64,000 bases of DNA from CAVVGZ01 sp963841845 (GCA_963841845.1 CAWJEG010000007.1:62001-126000); one strand, 5' to 3'. Counted from the first letter of the stretch, positions 36,628 through 46,864 are shown. Translations and numbers: made by a program. Notes: generated by a model not told the origin, from the sequence alone.

Positions 36628-38127
36628 TTAATGCCTGAAGTGGCGGACACCGGTTGTTACCATGGCCATGCCTGCTTTGTCGGCGGCTTCTACTGCATCC
36701 GTATCGCGGATTGATCCACCGGGATGAATTACGGCAGAGATACCTGCCTCTTTTGCAATTTCTATAGAATCAGGAAAAGGGAAAAATGCATCCGATGCCA
36801 TTACTGCACCGATTGCCTTCCCTCCGGATCGCTGTAAGGCTATGCGCACACAATCCACCCGGTTGGGTTGACCCCCGCCTATCCCAACCGTGGCTGTCCC
36901 CTTCGCAAAGACAATTGCATTTGACTTGATATGCTGGCAGGCTTTCCATGCAAAGCGGAGCGATAGCCATTCTGCATCATCTGGCTTTCTTTTTGAAACC
37001 ACATGCCAGTTCACCTCTGAAGGATCTCCCCGGTCAATTGTCTGTTTCAGGATTCCACGATTTACCGAGCGGTATTCATATTGTGGAGTAATCTCAAGAT
37101 CAGGCATTTCCAGCAGCCGGCAGTTCTTCTTCTCAGCCAGTATTTCCCTTACCGCAACAGAAAAACCGGGACAAATAACACACTCAACAAACAGCTTTCT
37201 GATTTCCAGAGCCGTTTCACTATCCAGGGGAACGTTGCAGGCTACAATTCCGCCGTAGGCAGATACAGGATCGCAAGCCAGGGCTGACTGGTATGCGTCC
37301 ACCAGCCGGGAGGCTGAGGCAATTCCACACGGGGATAGATGTTTGACAATCACCACGCTGGTATCCGTAAAGCTGGTAACCGCCCGCCAGGCAGCATCCA
37401 GGTCTAAAAGGTTGTTATAGGAAAGTTCTTTACCCTGCAGGATTTTTCCACCCAGGGGTGTATCATTGGCACTATACCCGAACAAGGCAGCCTCCTGGTG
37501 CGGGTTTTCTCCATAGCGCAAGGGTAGAATGGGGTAAATCCGTAGAGACTCACCCACTGATCCGCTGAGATAAGCATGGATGGCCTGGTCATAGTGGGCG
37601 GTTACTAAAAATCCTTTGATCGCCAGTTGTTTACGTACCTCTGCAGGAACCCCGTCCTGTTTGATGTATTCCAATACATTGAGATAATCGCCCGGATCAC
37701 ATACCAATATTACCCGTTCGTGATTTTTAGCTGCAGCACGGATAAGGGTGACTCCGCCGATATCAATATTCTCGATTGCATCGGCATAAGTGGCTTCTGG
37801 TTTGGCAATTGTCCTTTCAAACGGGTACAAATTGACCACCACCAGGTCAATCTTATCCCAACCCAGGGACAAAAGCTCGGCCCGGTCCTCTTCCCTATCC
37901 TGAGATAGAATTCCAGCATGGATGGCAGGATGCAATGTTTTTACCCGTCCGTTAAGGACTTCAGGAGAGGATGTGTATGCCGATACTTCAATAACTGGAA
38001 GATTGTTTTGGGATAATAATCGGGCAGTACCGCCAGATGCTAACAGGTCCCAGCCCATTTGTACCAGGCCTGATGCCAGCTCAACCAGCCCGGTTTTATC
38101 ATAAACAGATATTATCGCTTTAGGCAT
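36628..38127 (-). CDS. purH: bifunctional AICAR transformylase / IMP cyclohydrolase
   Basis: This enzyme carries out the last two steps of IMP synthesis. The N-terminal MGS-like cyclohydrolase domain has I-S-V-Y-D-K-T-G-L, A-S-G-G-T-A-R, and G-R-V-K-T-L-H-P. The transformylase domain has R-Y-G-E-N-P-H-Q-E-A-A, E-L-S-Y-N-N and K-H-L-S-P-C-G. Near the end it has M-A-S-D-A-F-F-P-F-P-D. The K-H-x-S-P-C-G box carries Ser where most bacterial enzymes have Asn; vertebrate ATIC also has Ser there, so activity is expected. Length 499 is normal. It is the first gene of the purH-guaB-deoC run. Confidence 0.95.
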   Translation of the reverse strand: MPKAIISVYDKTGLVELASGLVQMGWDLLASGGTARLLSQNNLPVIEVSAYTSSPEVLNGRVKTLHPAIHAGILSQDREEDRAELLSLGWDKIDLVVVNLYPFERTIAKPEATYADAIENIDIGGVTLIRAAAKNHERVILVCDPGDYLNVLEYIKQDGVPAEVRKQLAIKGFLVTAHYDQAIHAYLSGSVGESLRIYPILPLRYGENPHQEAALFGYSANDTPLGGKILQGKELSYNNLLDLDAAWRAVTSFTDTSVVIVKHLSPCGIASASRLVDAYQSALACDPVSAYGGIVACNVPLDSETALEIRKLFVECVICPGFSVAVREILAEKKNCRLLEMPDLEITPQYEYRSVNRGILKQTIDRGDPSEVNWHVVSKRKPDDAEWLSLRFAWKACQHIKSNAIVFAKGTATVGIGGGQPNRVDCVRIALQRSGGKAIGAVMASDAFFPFPDSIEIAKEAGISAVIHPGGSIRDTDAVEAADKAGMAMVTTGVRHFRH

Positions 38128-38464
38128 TTACACCATCCCAGTCGGTGATCAATTTTTACCTGATAATTGGACTTTGAACGTTTCGGGACTATTTATTCTT
38201 ATTAATATATCACATCAAAATGGTGAATCCCGGCTAATTTCCCCATATTCAATAAAATTCATTCCCTGGTGATTGGATTGGAAGCGAAATAAATACTCGA
38301 TATACATTCGCAATCCTTTTCAGGAAAAAACCATCCAAAGAGGATAAAATTAATAATATGGTTCACCCAAATCTATATTTTTATATTCAATTCGCTCCTG
38401 GCCGAAGCAATCTACCGGTCTGAGGACCACACACCAATAGTTACCTGGATGGAATTTTAAACCG
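38128..38464. other. divergent intergenic region between purH and the Mut7-C gene
   Basis: This is 337 AT-rich bases between divergent genes, so it must carry promoters in both directions. No purine-riboswitch core, PurR-like palindrome or consensus promoter pair was found. Confidence 0.4.
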
Positions 38465-39214
38465 TTGAACCCGTGTGCAAAATTTCGTTTTTATGCTGAA
38501 CTGAACGACTATCTGCCTGAAAACAGGGTAAAACAGACTTTCGAAAAGGAATTTGATCCCCACGCCAGCATTAAACACATCATTGAAAGCATGGGGATAC
38601 CACACACGGAAGTTGACTTGATCCTTGTAAATGGGGAGCCGGTGGATTTTTCCCGCCAATTAATCGATAGTGACATGGTCAGTATCTATCCCGTTTTTGA
38701 ATCATTTGATATTTCACCTGTAAACCGCCTGCGCCCGGAGCCGTTGCGGGAGCCGCGCTTCATCCTGGACACACACCTTGGAAAATTAGCCTCCTATTTA
38801 CGAATGCTCGGTTTTGATACACTCTACACCAATCAAGCGGAAGACCAGGATCTGGCAGAAATCTCCCACCGGGAACATCGTATTTTGCTCACCCGTGACA
38901 GGGGTTTATTAATGAGGAGTATTGTCACCCATGGCCACCTGGTCAATGAAACCAACCCGAAAAAACAACTAATGGAAGTTATTCAGCGATTTCATTTAAT
39001 AAATGAAATCCATCCCTTTAGGCGCTGCCTTACCTGCAACGGGCTTCTGCGGAATGTGCAAAAAGATGCAATTCTTGACCATTTGCAGCCGCATACCCGA
39101 TTGTATTTCGAACATTTTTTTCAATGCGAACAATGTGGAAAAATTTATTGGCAGGGATCCCACCATAAACGGATGGTGGACTTCATTGAGGAAATTTTAT
39201 CCGGGTTATCCTGA
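38465..39214 (+). CDS. Mut7-C RNase-domain protein with N-terminal ubiquitin-like domain and zinc ribbon
   Basis: This is a 249-residue protein. Residues 1-80 form a small beta-grasp domain (A-K-F-R-F-Y-A-E-L-N-D-Y-L) of the Ub-Mut7C kind. Residues about 95-165 follow the PIN-like Mut7-C pattern: F-I-L-D-T-H-L-G-K-L-A, L-R-M-L-G-F-D-T, and L-L-T-R-D-R-G-L with conserved acidic residues. The C-terminus has C-L-T-C and C-E-Q-C zinc-ribbon pairs followed by I-Y-W-x-G-S-H. It probably is a ribonuclease or RNA-binding factor; bacterial members are uncharacterised. The start is TTG at 38465, with no better codon in frame. Its 3' end overlaps the convergent aconitase X small-subunit gene by 9 bases. 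Confidence 0.8.
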   Translation: MNPCAKFRFYAELNDYLPENRVKQTFEKEFDPHASIKHIIESMGIPHTEVDLILVNGEPVDFSRQLIDSDMVSIYPVFESFDISPVNRLRPEPLREPRFILDTHLGKLASYLRMLGFDTLYTNQAEDQDLAEISHREHRILLTRDRGLLMRSIVTHGHLVNETNPKKQLMEVIQRFHLINEIHPFRRCLTCNGLLRNVQKDAILDHLQPHTRLYFEHFFQCEQCGKIYWQGSHHKRMVDFIEEILSGLS

Positions 39215-39634
39215 AGAAGGCTCCACAAGTATCACTCCATCTGAATCAATTTTTAACCAATCTCCTTCAGCAATTTGGGAATAATCTTCTGCGCTAATAA
39301 TCAGCACAGGGATTGTCTTCAAATACAGCTCATCGGAGACAATTGCACCCAACGCAAGAATTGGATCTTCTTTCAAATTGATAATAGCCGCCGGGGCGGT
39401 CCCGTTGCGAATGGATTCAAGCAAAACGGCACTTCCGGTGCTGGATCCCCTCCCTTTCGGGAATAAAAACACTTTTCCGCAAATGTTGATCCCGAAATGG
39501 TCATGTCTCCGGTCGGTTATCTCCCCGGTATAGGGATTGATGCCGCCCCAGAAACTGAGCGGCTCATGCGAAACAACTGCCTCCCCTTCTGCAATCCCCG
39601 GTATAAGTACTCTTCCTTTAATAATAAGCGTCAC
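39206..39634 (-). CDS. aconitase X swivel domain subunit (DUF126)
   Basis: This is the small subunit of a two-gene aconitase X. The 142-residue protein has I-I-K-G-R-V-L-I-P-G, E-A-V-V-S-H-E-P-L-S-F-W-G-G, and the F-P-K-G-R-G-S-S-T-G-S core shared by AcnX swivel domains, then P-V-L-I. GTG at 39634 is taken as start: it gives a 4-base overlap (GTGA) with the large-subunit stop and the usual V-T-L-I-I-K N-terminus. Characterised AcnX enzymes are mevalonate-5-phosphate dehydratases (archaea) or cis-3-hydroxy-L-proline dehydratases (bacteria). Which applies here cannot be told from this subunit. Confidence 0.85.
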   Translation of the reverse strand: MTLIIKGRVLIPGIAEGEAVVSHEPLSFWGGINPYTGEITDRRHDHFGINICGKVFLFPKGRGSSTGSAVLLESIRNGTAPAAIINLKEDPILALGAIVSDELYLKTIPVLIISAEDYSQIAEGDWLKIDSDGVILVEPSSG

Positions 39635-40899
39635 CCTTCTTCCTCCTTCATCACTACCCCGGCTGCTGCCGAACGGACGCAATCCTCAAGTGATGCAAAT
39701 ACCACATCCACCCCCAGTTCACTCGGAGCATAGTAGGCATCCTTGCCGGAATTGGTCATCACCAGCCTGGTGTTCGGATGTATCACCGGGGTGTTTAAAA
39801 CACAAGTATCAATTGTCAGACGGGCGCCAAAATCAAGGAGAATTTCCAGAAACCCATTTCGGCCTGCGAGGGCATAAGAAACCTGGTTTGTCATCACATA
39901 AAATTGGACATCCGCATGGCACTTCCCCTGAAAACCCTCCAGAAAACGGGCTAATTTACCAAACTCAGCGATTGAAAAGTGGGGGCAGCCCAGGATCACC
40001 GCATCCAGTTTCCGTCCATCGGCCTTGATTGTTGAAAGTTCCTTTTTTGCAAGGGATATATCGGCTGGTGTCACCTTCACAATCTCTTCCGGGGTATGAT
40101 CCTGCATGGCATCCTGGAGGGTGAGCGCCTCCGGAGTGATTCCGACAATATGAAAAAGGGCTACTGCACCGGAAGATGCTGCCGCCGCCCCGAGAGCTTT
40201 TAACTGATCGCTGGATGGATTATGTTCAACCCGTCGATTACGACCACCCGGTCGCGGGCAATTTTGCCAATTAAGAATCCAAGCGCTGGATAAAAAGTAT
40301 CCCTGACAAAGGCGTCAGTGTCAAATCCAACCAGTTGGAAGAGCACCTGCCCGCGCCGGTTTTCATCCAGATGCATGCCATACCTGGGTACCCTGCCGGT
40401 TAAAGCCGCACAGATGTCAAAAAAATCGGCATAACGTTCCGTCCGTGCTCCCAGATACCGAGTTGGCATACACGATGGCATTGGATTCTCCCCAGCCAAT
40501 TTGCTGGCGAAACCTGGGCGGAGGATATACCTGGTAGGGTGTACAGGTCCAGGTTGCAGTGCACCCCATTTTGAGATAGGCATTGGATAAACGTATCGCT
40601 TTGAGGGCAAATTCCTCCGGAACTCCCTGCTCACGCCAATTCTGAAGATCGAGTGGGATCATATTGGTGGTGGTGGGAACCAATACCTGTCCTCCCAGCC
40701 CGGCCAGTTTTTCGGCGAACTCAAGGGCAGAATCGGTCATCAAGCCGCACCCGTCAATATGGGCTGATTGGATATCGATCAGTTCGCTTACCCCCAGCAC
40801 CTCTGCCATGCGCAGTACAATTCGCATCGCCATCCTGGAGGCTTCGCCATAGTCTCCATTTATTAATTTTTGATCTATTTCTGTGAGTGTAACTGCCAT
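39631..40899 (-). CDS. aconitase X catalytic subunit (DUF521), two frameshifts
   Basis: This is the large subunit of an iron-sulfur-dependent dehydratase. Seen in order: D-I-Q-S-A-H-I-D-G-C, V-P-T-T-T-N, M-G-C-T-A-T-W-T-C-T-P-Y, W-G-E-S-N-A-I-V-Y-A-N-S-V, and L-G-A-R-T-E-R. Later come L-K-A-L-G-A-A-A-A-S-S-G and L-G-C-P-H-F-S. The Cys residues in the C-T-A-T and G-C-P-H segments fit cluster ligands. Frame breaks: one surplus base at 40454-40457, and one missing base at about 40224. Correcting both gives a standard sequence of about 420 residues. The start at 40899 has GGAG 9 bases upstream. No proline or mevalonate genes adjoin, so the pathway is open. Confidence 0.85.
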
Positions 40900-41219
40900 A
40901 AATTGCAACTCCAATCTTTATAGAAAAACAGTCTCAAGCGGGATTCCAGGATATTATGCCACAAATTGACAGGTCCCCATAAAACAAGCTGTTAGAAACC
41001 TTTCAAATTAAACCGGCGTCTGTTGCATTAGGAAAGCTAATCGATTCCAAATATTTGTCACTCAATAGGGACTAAGAAAAATCGAGCTGTTCGCCCGGGA
41101 GTGTCTCTATCAAAATTTTTATGTCGACCACAATCCGGACAACAAAATATCCTCCGTAAAGACTATAATGCGCTTGTTTAAGAACAAGAATTCAACCTGG
41201 ATTTTTAGGAGAAATCACT
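40900..41219. other. divergent intergenic region upstream of aconitase X and the VIT1-type gene
   Basis: This is 320 bases without a gene. A TATAAT is present at 41164-41169 on the plus strand, 50 bases before the iron-transporter ATG, but no -35 at proper spacing was found. An AGGAG site precedes the ATG. Confidence 0.35.
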
Positions 41220-42101
41220 ATGGAAAAACCAGTCCTGGGCAGCGATATGATCCGGCACCTCTTGAGCATCCAGAAAGAGGAGATAACCAGCCATCACACA
41301 TATGCCCGTCTGGCAAGCGCTATAAAAGATCCGGGTAACCAAAAAACAATCAGGAGGATTTCGAGCGAAGAATTAAAACATTACCACCTGATTAAAAAAT
41401 ACACTGGACAGGAAGTTGATCCAGACTGGCGAAAAATCAACCTGTTTTTCTGGATTTCCAGGATCCTGGGATTTACATTTGGGATGAAACTGCTGGAAAA
41501 AGGCGAGGGCAAAGCCCAGCAGGTTTATGGCGATTTGGCAAAGCAAGTCCCGGAGTTGAACAGCATCCTGGCTGAAGAAGAAACTCATGAGGATGAATTA
41601 TTGGGTATGCTTGACGAGGAAAGCCTCAAGTATGCCGGCTCGGTCGTGTTGGGTTTAAACGATGCCCTGGTGGAACTAACCGGGGCGTTGGCAGGATTCA
41701 CATTTGCTTTTCAGAACACACACCTGGTTGCCCTGGCAGGGTTGATAACTGGAATTTCAGCTGCGTTTTCAATGGCATCATCCGAGTACCTCTCTGTGAA
41801 GTCAGAGGGCGGGGATCAAAATCCCGGAAAGTCAGCCCTTTATACCGGCATCGCCTATATATTTACCGTAATCTTTCTCATCCTCCCGTATCTTCTTATC
41901 TCAAATTACCTGGTCGCCTTGATCACCACCATCAGTATCGCCATCCTGATTATTGCCATTTTTAATTACTATATTTCCGTGGCAAAAGATTTGCCTTTTC
42001 GTAAACGGTTCTTTGAAATGGCCGGTATCAGCCTGGGTGTTGCGGCAATTTCGTTTTTTGTGGGGTATTTTGTCAGAATTGCTTTCGGGATTGACATTTA
42101 G
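41220..42101 (+). CDS. ferritin-like/VIT1 fusion iron (Mn) transporter (MbfA-like)
   Basis: This is a 293-residue fusion. Residues 1-135 form a ferritin-like diiron helical bundle with E-E-L-K-H near residue 52 and E-E-E-T-H-E-D near 119. The C-terminal half is a VIT1/CCC1 membrane domain with five helices, including L-G-L-N-D-A-L-V-E-L-T-G-A and S-M-A-S-S-E-Y-L-S. In related proteins the ferritin-like part senses or oxidises Fe2+ and the membrane part exports it. It is a single gene with an AGGAG ribosome site. Its last 4 bases overlap the convergent transporter gene. Regulation cannot be seen. Confidence 0.9.
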   Translation: MEKPVLGSDMIRHLLSIQKEEITSHHTYARLASAIKDPGNQKTIRRISSEELKHYHLIKKYTGQEVDPDWRKINLFFWISRILGFTFGMKLLEKGEGKAQQVYGDLAKQVPELNSILAEEETHEDELLGMLDEESLKYAGSVVLGLNDALVELTGALAGFTFAFQNTHLVALAGLITGISAAFSMASSEYLSVKSEGGDQNPGKSALYTGIAYIFTVIFLILPYLLISNYLVALITTISIAILIIAIFNYYISVAKDLPFRKRFFEMAGISLGVAAISFFVGYFVRIAFGIDI

Positions 42102-43450
42102 GATGCAATCAGGTCCGATTCATCCCTTTGCTTGAGGTTCCTGGCAGCCGGACGGCTTCTAAAGCCCATCCAGCTAGCCTGTCCGAGGTTTGCCAGTGTA
42201 AACGTGAAAGCAATTACATAAACACCGGGAATTTTCCCCCACCAGACACCAAGGATCAGGAATACAACGGATATGAGTAAATAAACAAATACCGCCTCCG
42301 GGATTGGCCTGGTTTTGCGGCTGTTTAAAATGATCCCTTGGAAAAAACTAAGTGCATACATTAATCCAGGTACCGGGACAAGGAGCCAGAATCCATATAT
42401 GGCAATTTGACTTAAATCGGGAGAGATCGCCGCAATCTCCCTGAACCAGAAACCCGCCAGGGGAGTAAATGCAATCAGTAAAGCCGCGCCAAATCCGATT
42501 CCAGCCATCATGGCAGTAAATCTCTTTAATACCGGGTAGGAACCTCTTCGATCCAAAATGGCAATGACAATCTCGTTATAGGATAAACCGGTACTGTTTA
42601 AAATAAGGATCAGTCCGGAAAGTACTGCCCAGGTCGCCAGGGAGTCAATTGCATTTGGCATCCGGCTCAGCCCCGCACTTCCGATTGGCTGCCAAATATA
42701 AGTCAGAAAAGGGGTCATGGCTAGAGGGATATAGAACTTTGCAAAATCCACCCATTTAAGTTTCTCAACCGAAGGTTGCAATTTTACCTGGTGAAGAACT
42801 ACCGGATGTGCCCTAAAATGGGTATAAAGTGCTTCAAAGAAAACCCCGCAGACATGCCCAATTGAGCCCACTGCCACACCCGGCAAATCCGTGAAGATTA
42901 TGGTCACGGTCATACCGGCAATTATAGCCAGCAGCCTTACGACTGTCCCAAATGCCACCGCATCAGAATGCCCGTAGCGGATTAAAATTCCCTGGTGAAA
43001 TTTCCTGTAAGCAATAGACCAGGTCCAGGGTAGCATTAACATCAATCCCAGTCTTCCGGTTTCCACGATTTCCTGCGGAGCACCAATCAGCTTCTCGATC
43101 ACAAAATAATAGAGTGGTGTAAAAGCCACTAAAAAATGAATACAGGTTAATACCAGGCCTATCAACATCATAAAGCGGTACAGCCGTTTATATGTATTCC
43201 AATCCCGGTTCAAGGTTGTGGAGGCAGACAGCATCATGATGATGGGTGATTCTATAATTAAGGAAATGGGGTGAGAGATGCCTCCATAAGCTGCAAGGTT
43301 GATCACAGGATCAGGCAAACGGGCAATCACTGCGCTCACCCCCGGTATGGAAATAGACATCAACAACCAGGAAGCAGCCAATGGCCACCATGATTTGAGG
43401 ATTTTCTTGTTGGTTAATTGGTTATCCGATGGATCTTTTGCAAACATCAA
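42098..43450 (-). CDS. MATE/ANK-like polytopic transporter
   Basis: This is a 450-residue protein with about 12 hydrophobic segments arranged in two halves, as in the MOP exporter superfamily. The N-terminal S-W-W-P-L-A-A-S-W-L-L-M-S, the P-I-I-M-M-L-S-A-S-T-T-L segment and G-R-L-G-L-M-L-M-L-P-W-T resemble the MatE-annotated group related to vertebrate ANKH. It is not a typical NorM-type MATE. The substrate is unknown; ANKH exports pyrophosphate, ATP or citrate-like anions. The gene stands alone on the minus strand, between convergent and divergent neighbours. Confidence 0.6.
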   Translation of the reverse strand: MMFAKDPSDNQLTNKKILKSWWPLAASWLLMSISIPGVSAVIARLPDPVINLAAYGGISHPISLIIESPIIMMLSASTTLNRDWNTYKRLYRFMMLIGLVLTCIHFLVAFTPLYYFVIEKLIGAPQEIVETGRLGLMLMLPWTWSIAYRKFHQGILIRYGHSDAVAFGTVVRLLAIIAGMTVTIIFTDLPGVAVGSIGHVCGVFFEALYTHFRAHPVVLHQVKLQPSVEKLKWVDFAKFYIPLAMTPFLTYIWQPIGSAGLSRMPNAIDSLATWAVLSGLILILNSTGLSYNEIVIAILDRRGSYPVLKRFTAMMAGIGFGAALLIAFTPLAGFWFREIAAISPDLSQIAIYGFWLLVPVPGLMYALSFFQGIILNSRKTRPIPEAVFVYLLISVVFLILGVWWGKIPGVYVIAFTFTLANLGQASWMGFRSRPAARNLKQRDESDLIAS

Positions 43451-43675
43451 GGCACCTGCAGCAGAAATTCAAGCAGAAAGTATAACACTGAAACAAACCA
43501 GTACAATCAACGAAAATAATATGGGGAAAATCATGATTATTCTGTATTGATTTTTATAATCGGGTTTGATATACTAATATATATTACTGATATATTTGTT
43601 TTCAGATTATCCTTGCCTCATCCCTCTCGTACTTTCTTTAAATCATAATATTGGCCCTATTTGGAGTGATTTTTG

Positions 43676-45126
43676 ATGACGATGCCTGATTCAACCCCTG
43701 TCCTACAAAATCAATCGAAACTAACCATCGATAATTTCCGCAGCAATATTGTGGGGATAAATACACAGGTACCGGTTTTATCCGGTACAGACCTTACCTA
43801 TATCAATTTTGATAACGCAGCAAGCACGCCCTCTCTGGTCCCGGTGAATCAAACCATTCAGGATTTTTTAGGATGGTATTCCAGCGTGCACCGGGGTAGC
43901 GGTTATAAAAGCATAATTTCCACCCATGCCTACGAAGAGGCTCGTACCATTGTCCTTTCCTTCCTTGGTGGTGATCATAAAAAAGATACCGTTATATTTT
44001 TAAAAAACACCACCGAAGCAATTAATAAACTGGCCAACCGGTTTGTGTTTAAAGACCGGGATATCGTCATAACCACAAAAATGGAACACCACTCAGATGA
44101 TCTCCCCTGGAGGAAAAGGGCCAGTGTCCACTATGCTGACCTGACCCCTGAAGGAGAACTTGATTTAAACCATTTGGATTTATTATTAGAGCAGTTCAGC
44201 CACCGTCTCGCACTTGTAGCCATTACCGGGGCATCCAATGTCACCGGATTTATCAATCCCATTCATGCTATTGCCGAAAAAGTTCACCGGCATGGGGGGA
44301 AAGATTTTAGTGGATGCTGCCCAGCTTGCTCCCCACCGTGCCATCGATATGTACCCGCATAGCGACCCGGGCCACCTGGATTATGTCGTCCTTTCTGCGC
44401 ATAAAATGTATGCACCGTTTGGCACGGGAGCTCTGTTGGGCGACAAGGAAACCTTTGAGTCTGGAGATCCGGACATGGTCGGCGGCGGCACTGTCGATTT
44501 GGTCACATACGACGAAGTTCGCTGGACCAGTGTGCCGGAGAAGGAAGAGGCTGGTAGCCCGAATGTGATTGGTGCAGTAGCATTGGCAAGCAGCATGCTC
44601 GCCTTGCAGCAGGTCGGCCTGGAAAACCTCACCAGGCATGAAGCCTATCTAACTGCTTATGCTTTGGATAAACTCAACAAAATTGAAGGTGTGCATATTT
44701 TTGGGAACCGCTGCCCTGAACAAAGTTCACAGCGTGTAGGAGTTATCCCTTTTAATATCGAGGGCATAAGCCATTACCTGGCAGCAGCCATTTTAAGCGT
44801 GGAGCAAGGCATTGGTGTCCGCAACGGTTGCTTCTGCGCTCACCCATATATATTAACCCTTTTAGATGTCCCCCCATGATCTGGTCAATCAGTATCAAGC
44901 CGAAATCAAATCTGGAATAAAAGCCAACCTCCCGGGAATGATCCGGGTAAGTTTTGGGGGTTACAACACCGTGGAAGAAATTGACCGGCTGGCGGCAGCC
45001 CTGCAGATGATCGTCAAGAGGGAATTCAAAGGTCATTATCAACAGGATCCGGAATCAGGTGCATTCTTTGCCGAAGGTTTCCACCCGGACCCTGGCAAAT
45101 ATTTTTCATTGGCGAACAGGGGTTAA
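43676..45126 (+). CDS. class V aminotransferase / SufS-like cysteine desulfurase family protein, two frameshifts
   Basis: This is a PLP enzyme of about 483 codons. The N-terminus has I-N-F-D-N-A-A-S-T-P. The middle has E-H-H-S-D-D-L-P-W, then G-A-S-N-V-T-G, V-D-A-A-Q-L-A-P-H-R, and L-S-A-H-K-M-Y-A-P-F-G with the PLP Lys. Later it has V-R-N-G-C-F-C-A-H-P-Y, where a Cys sits in the position used by desulfurases. The frame breaks at the G-run 44294-44299 (six G, five needed) and the C-run 44870-44875 (six C, five needed). ATG at 43676 has GGAG 9 bases upstream. It is isolated from any suf/isc genes, so it may be a lyase or aminotransferase instead of an Fe-S assembly enzyme. Confidence 0.8.
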
Positions 45127-45702
45127 TCCGAAAACCGTGCCTTTTTATGTGATCCAACGATCAGCTGATGATCATCTGGCAATGCAATAAGAATTACATA
45201 CCATAACGGAATTAAATAGTCTGATCCAAAATTGGTTTTCAATCCTCTGTGTTTCAATATTTCAGGGACCATCAACGGTTTCAGTGAACAACAAATCCTC
45301 CGGATATATATGCAAACAACTGCTTATAACCAAAACCAAACCTGATTTCAACCAGCCAGATGCGGCTTGAACTGTCAAGAAAGCCCTTCCATAAGATCAC
45401 ACCTATTGACCTGATCCTCATGGCTGGTCAGGAATTGATTGTTATCCTGGAATCCAAAGATAAGAAATCCGTATTATACTTACACACGGTAGGTAACCTA
45501 CAGATTAGTCAATACACAAGCATTTAGTAATAGTTTCGTGGATATAATTAAAATCCTCATAATATCAATATGCCGGATGTGTATATCATGGTAGCCTGGA
45601 ACCGAATGGGATCTGGCGTGGTGATGGCTTCCGCATAGTTGTCGCACAAAAAAACATGCATGAATAATTAATATATTTTGATTAAGGAGATCAAGAAATT
45701 CA
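45127..45702. other. 576-base region without a clear gene
   Basis: A 55-codon plus-strand frame (ATG 45360 to TAG 45527) exists, but it has no recognised motif or convincing ribosome site, so it is not called. No strong promoter pair was found, although the downstream M24 gene pair needs one. AAGGAG at 45684-45689 is the probable ribosome site of the next gene. Confidence 0.35.
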
Positions 45703-46857
45703 ATGAAGATACAGGATAAATTAATTACCTTCATAAAAAACAAAGGGCTGAATGGTCTGCTCTTGTTCGGTCCCGATAACCAGACCTACGCCAGTGGGGT
45801 GGTTTTGCCATTTGCCAACCAGTATCCGGAAAGACACACCGCATTCATACAAAATCAGAGTGGAAGCCGTCTCTTTCTGGTTCCCGGAGAGTGGGATCAG
45901 GCAGTAATGGACCAAAATTGGGTGGATCCCATCCGGTCCTATGATGAAAACAAATCAGTTCCCCCCACCGCTTTTCTGGATGCCTTGCATGAAATCCTCC
46001 GGGAGCAGCAACTAACCACCGCAAAATTGGGTGTGGATGCATATCAAATCGATTCCGCACTCCTTGAAAAAGCCCGGGGGTTGCTCCCTCAAATTCAATT
46101 TGTAGAGGTAGATAAAGCGTTGGCAGCAATGCGCATGATTAAAACAGACGAAGAAATCGCCCTGATAGAAGAAGCGGGGGTTGCCGCCGATAAAGGATTG
46201 ATCGGAGCTGTCAATCACCTGGAAGGTGCTGTCCCAAATCCGGGTTATACCGTTGCAGAATTGATTGAAAGGATCCGGGTGCATATCATCGAACATGGTG
46301 GTACGGGAATCGGATTCCTCTCATCGGTGCAGGCGGACAAGACTTCCCTCTATTATCTCCCGCCCAAAGGGAAAGTGACCAGTCAGGGTCTTTTCCGGGT
46401 AAATTACACCAATTCTCAAAATGGCTACTGGTTCAACGCTGCCAGGATGCTTGTCGTCGGTGAGCCTACCCGCTCACAGGTAAAAGGTAAGCAGGACAAC
46501 CAGATTTTAAAAAACCTGGCTGTCAGCATGTTAAAACCCGGAACATCCTGCAGTAGTATTTTTAATGAAGTCAAGCAAACCGCGGACAAAAACAATATCA
46601 AATTTCTCTCCGAAAATGGCGCCGGGCATGGATTGGGAGCCAGCGAAATCGAAGCCCCTTTCCTGACCGCTGACGACGAAACCATATTGGCAAAAGGGAT
46701 GGTCATTTGTCTGGATATCGCAACATTCACACCATCCGGAGAATTGATACAGTCCAAGGATGCCTATGAGATTACAAATGAAGGGTCAAGGCTGCTGAGC
46801 TGGTATAAAAATTGGGATGACCTCTATATCATCCGTGGTTTCCGGTCAACGCACTAA
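45703..46857 (+). CDS. M24 (pita-bread fold) family protein lacking metal ligands, creatinase/aminopeptidase P-like
   Basis: This is a 384-residue protein with a creatinase-type N-terminal domain (residues 1-150) and an M24 pita-bread domain. Aligned by eye to E. coli PepP, the five metal ligands Asp, Asp, His, Glu, Glu correspond to N234, N245, H309, D338 and K352. Only His is kept, so it cannot hold the usual two-metal centre. Creatinase and ectoine hydrolase are known members that work without metal, hydrolysing C-N bonds of small molecules. It is the first gene of a pair with another such protein 7 bases downstream. No signal peptide is present. Activity is unproven. Confidence 0.8.
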   Translation: MKIQDKLITFIKNKGLNGLLLFGPDNQTYASGVVLPFANQYPERHTAFIQNQSGSRLFLVPGEWDQAVMDQNWVDPIRSYDENKSVPPTAFLDALHEILREQQLTTAKLGVDAYQIDSALLEKARGLLPQIQFVEVDKALAAMRMIKTDEEIALIEEAGVAADKGLIGAVNHLEGAVPNPGYTVAELIERIRVHIIEHGGTGIGFLSSVQADKTSLYYLPPKGKVTSQGLFRVNYTNSQNGYWFNAARMLVVGEPTRSQVKGKQDNQILKNLAVSMLKPGTSCSSIFNEVKQTADKNNIKFLSENGAGHGLGASEIEAPFLTADDETILAKGMVICLDIATFTPSGELIQSKDAYEITNEGSRLLSWYKNWDDLYIIRGFRSTH

Positions 46858-46864
46858 GGAGAGA

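Noticed and set aside
45360..45527. A 55-codon plus-strand reading frame in the gap before the M24 pair
   Set aside because: No family resemblance, no convincing ribosome site and no coupling to neighbours.
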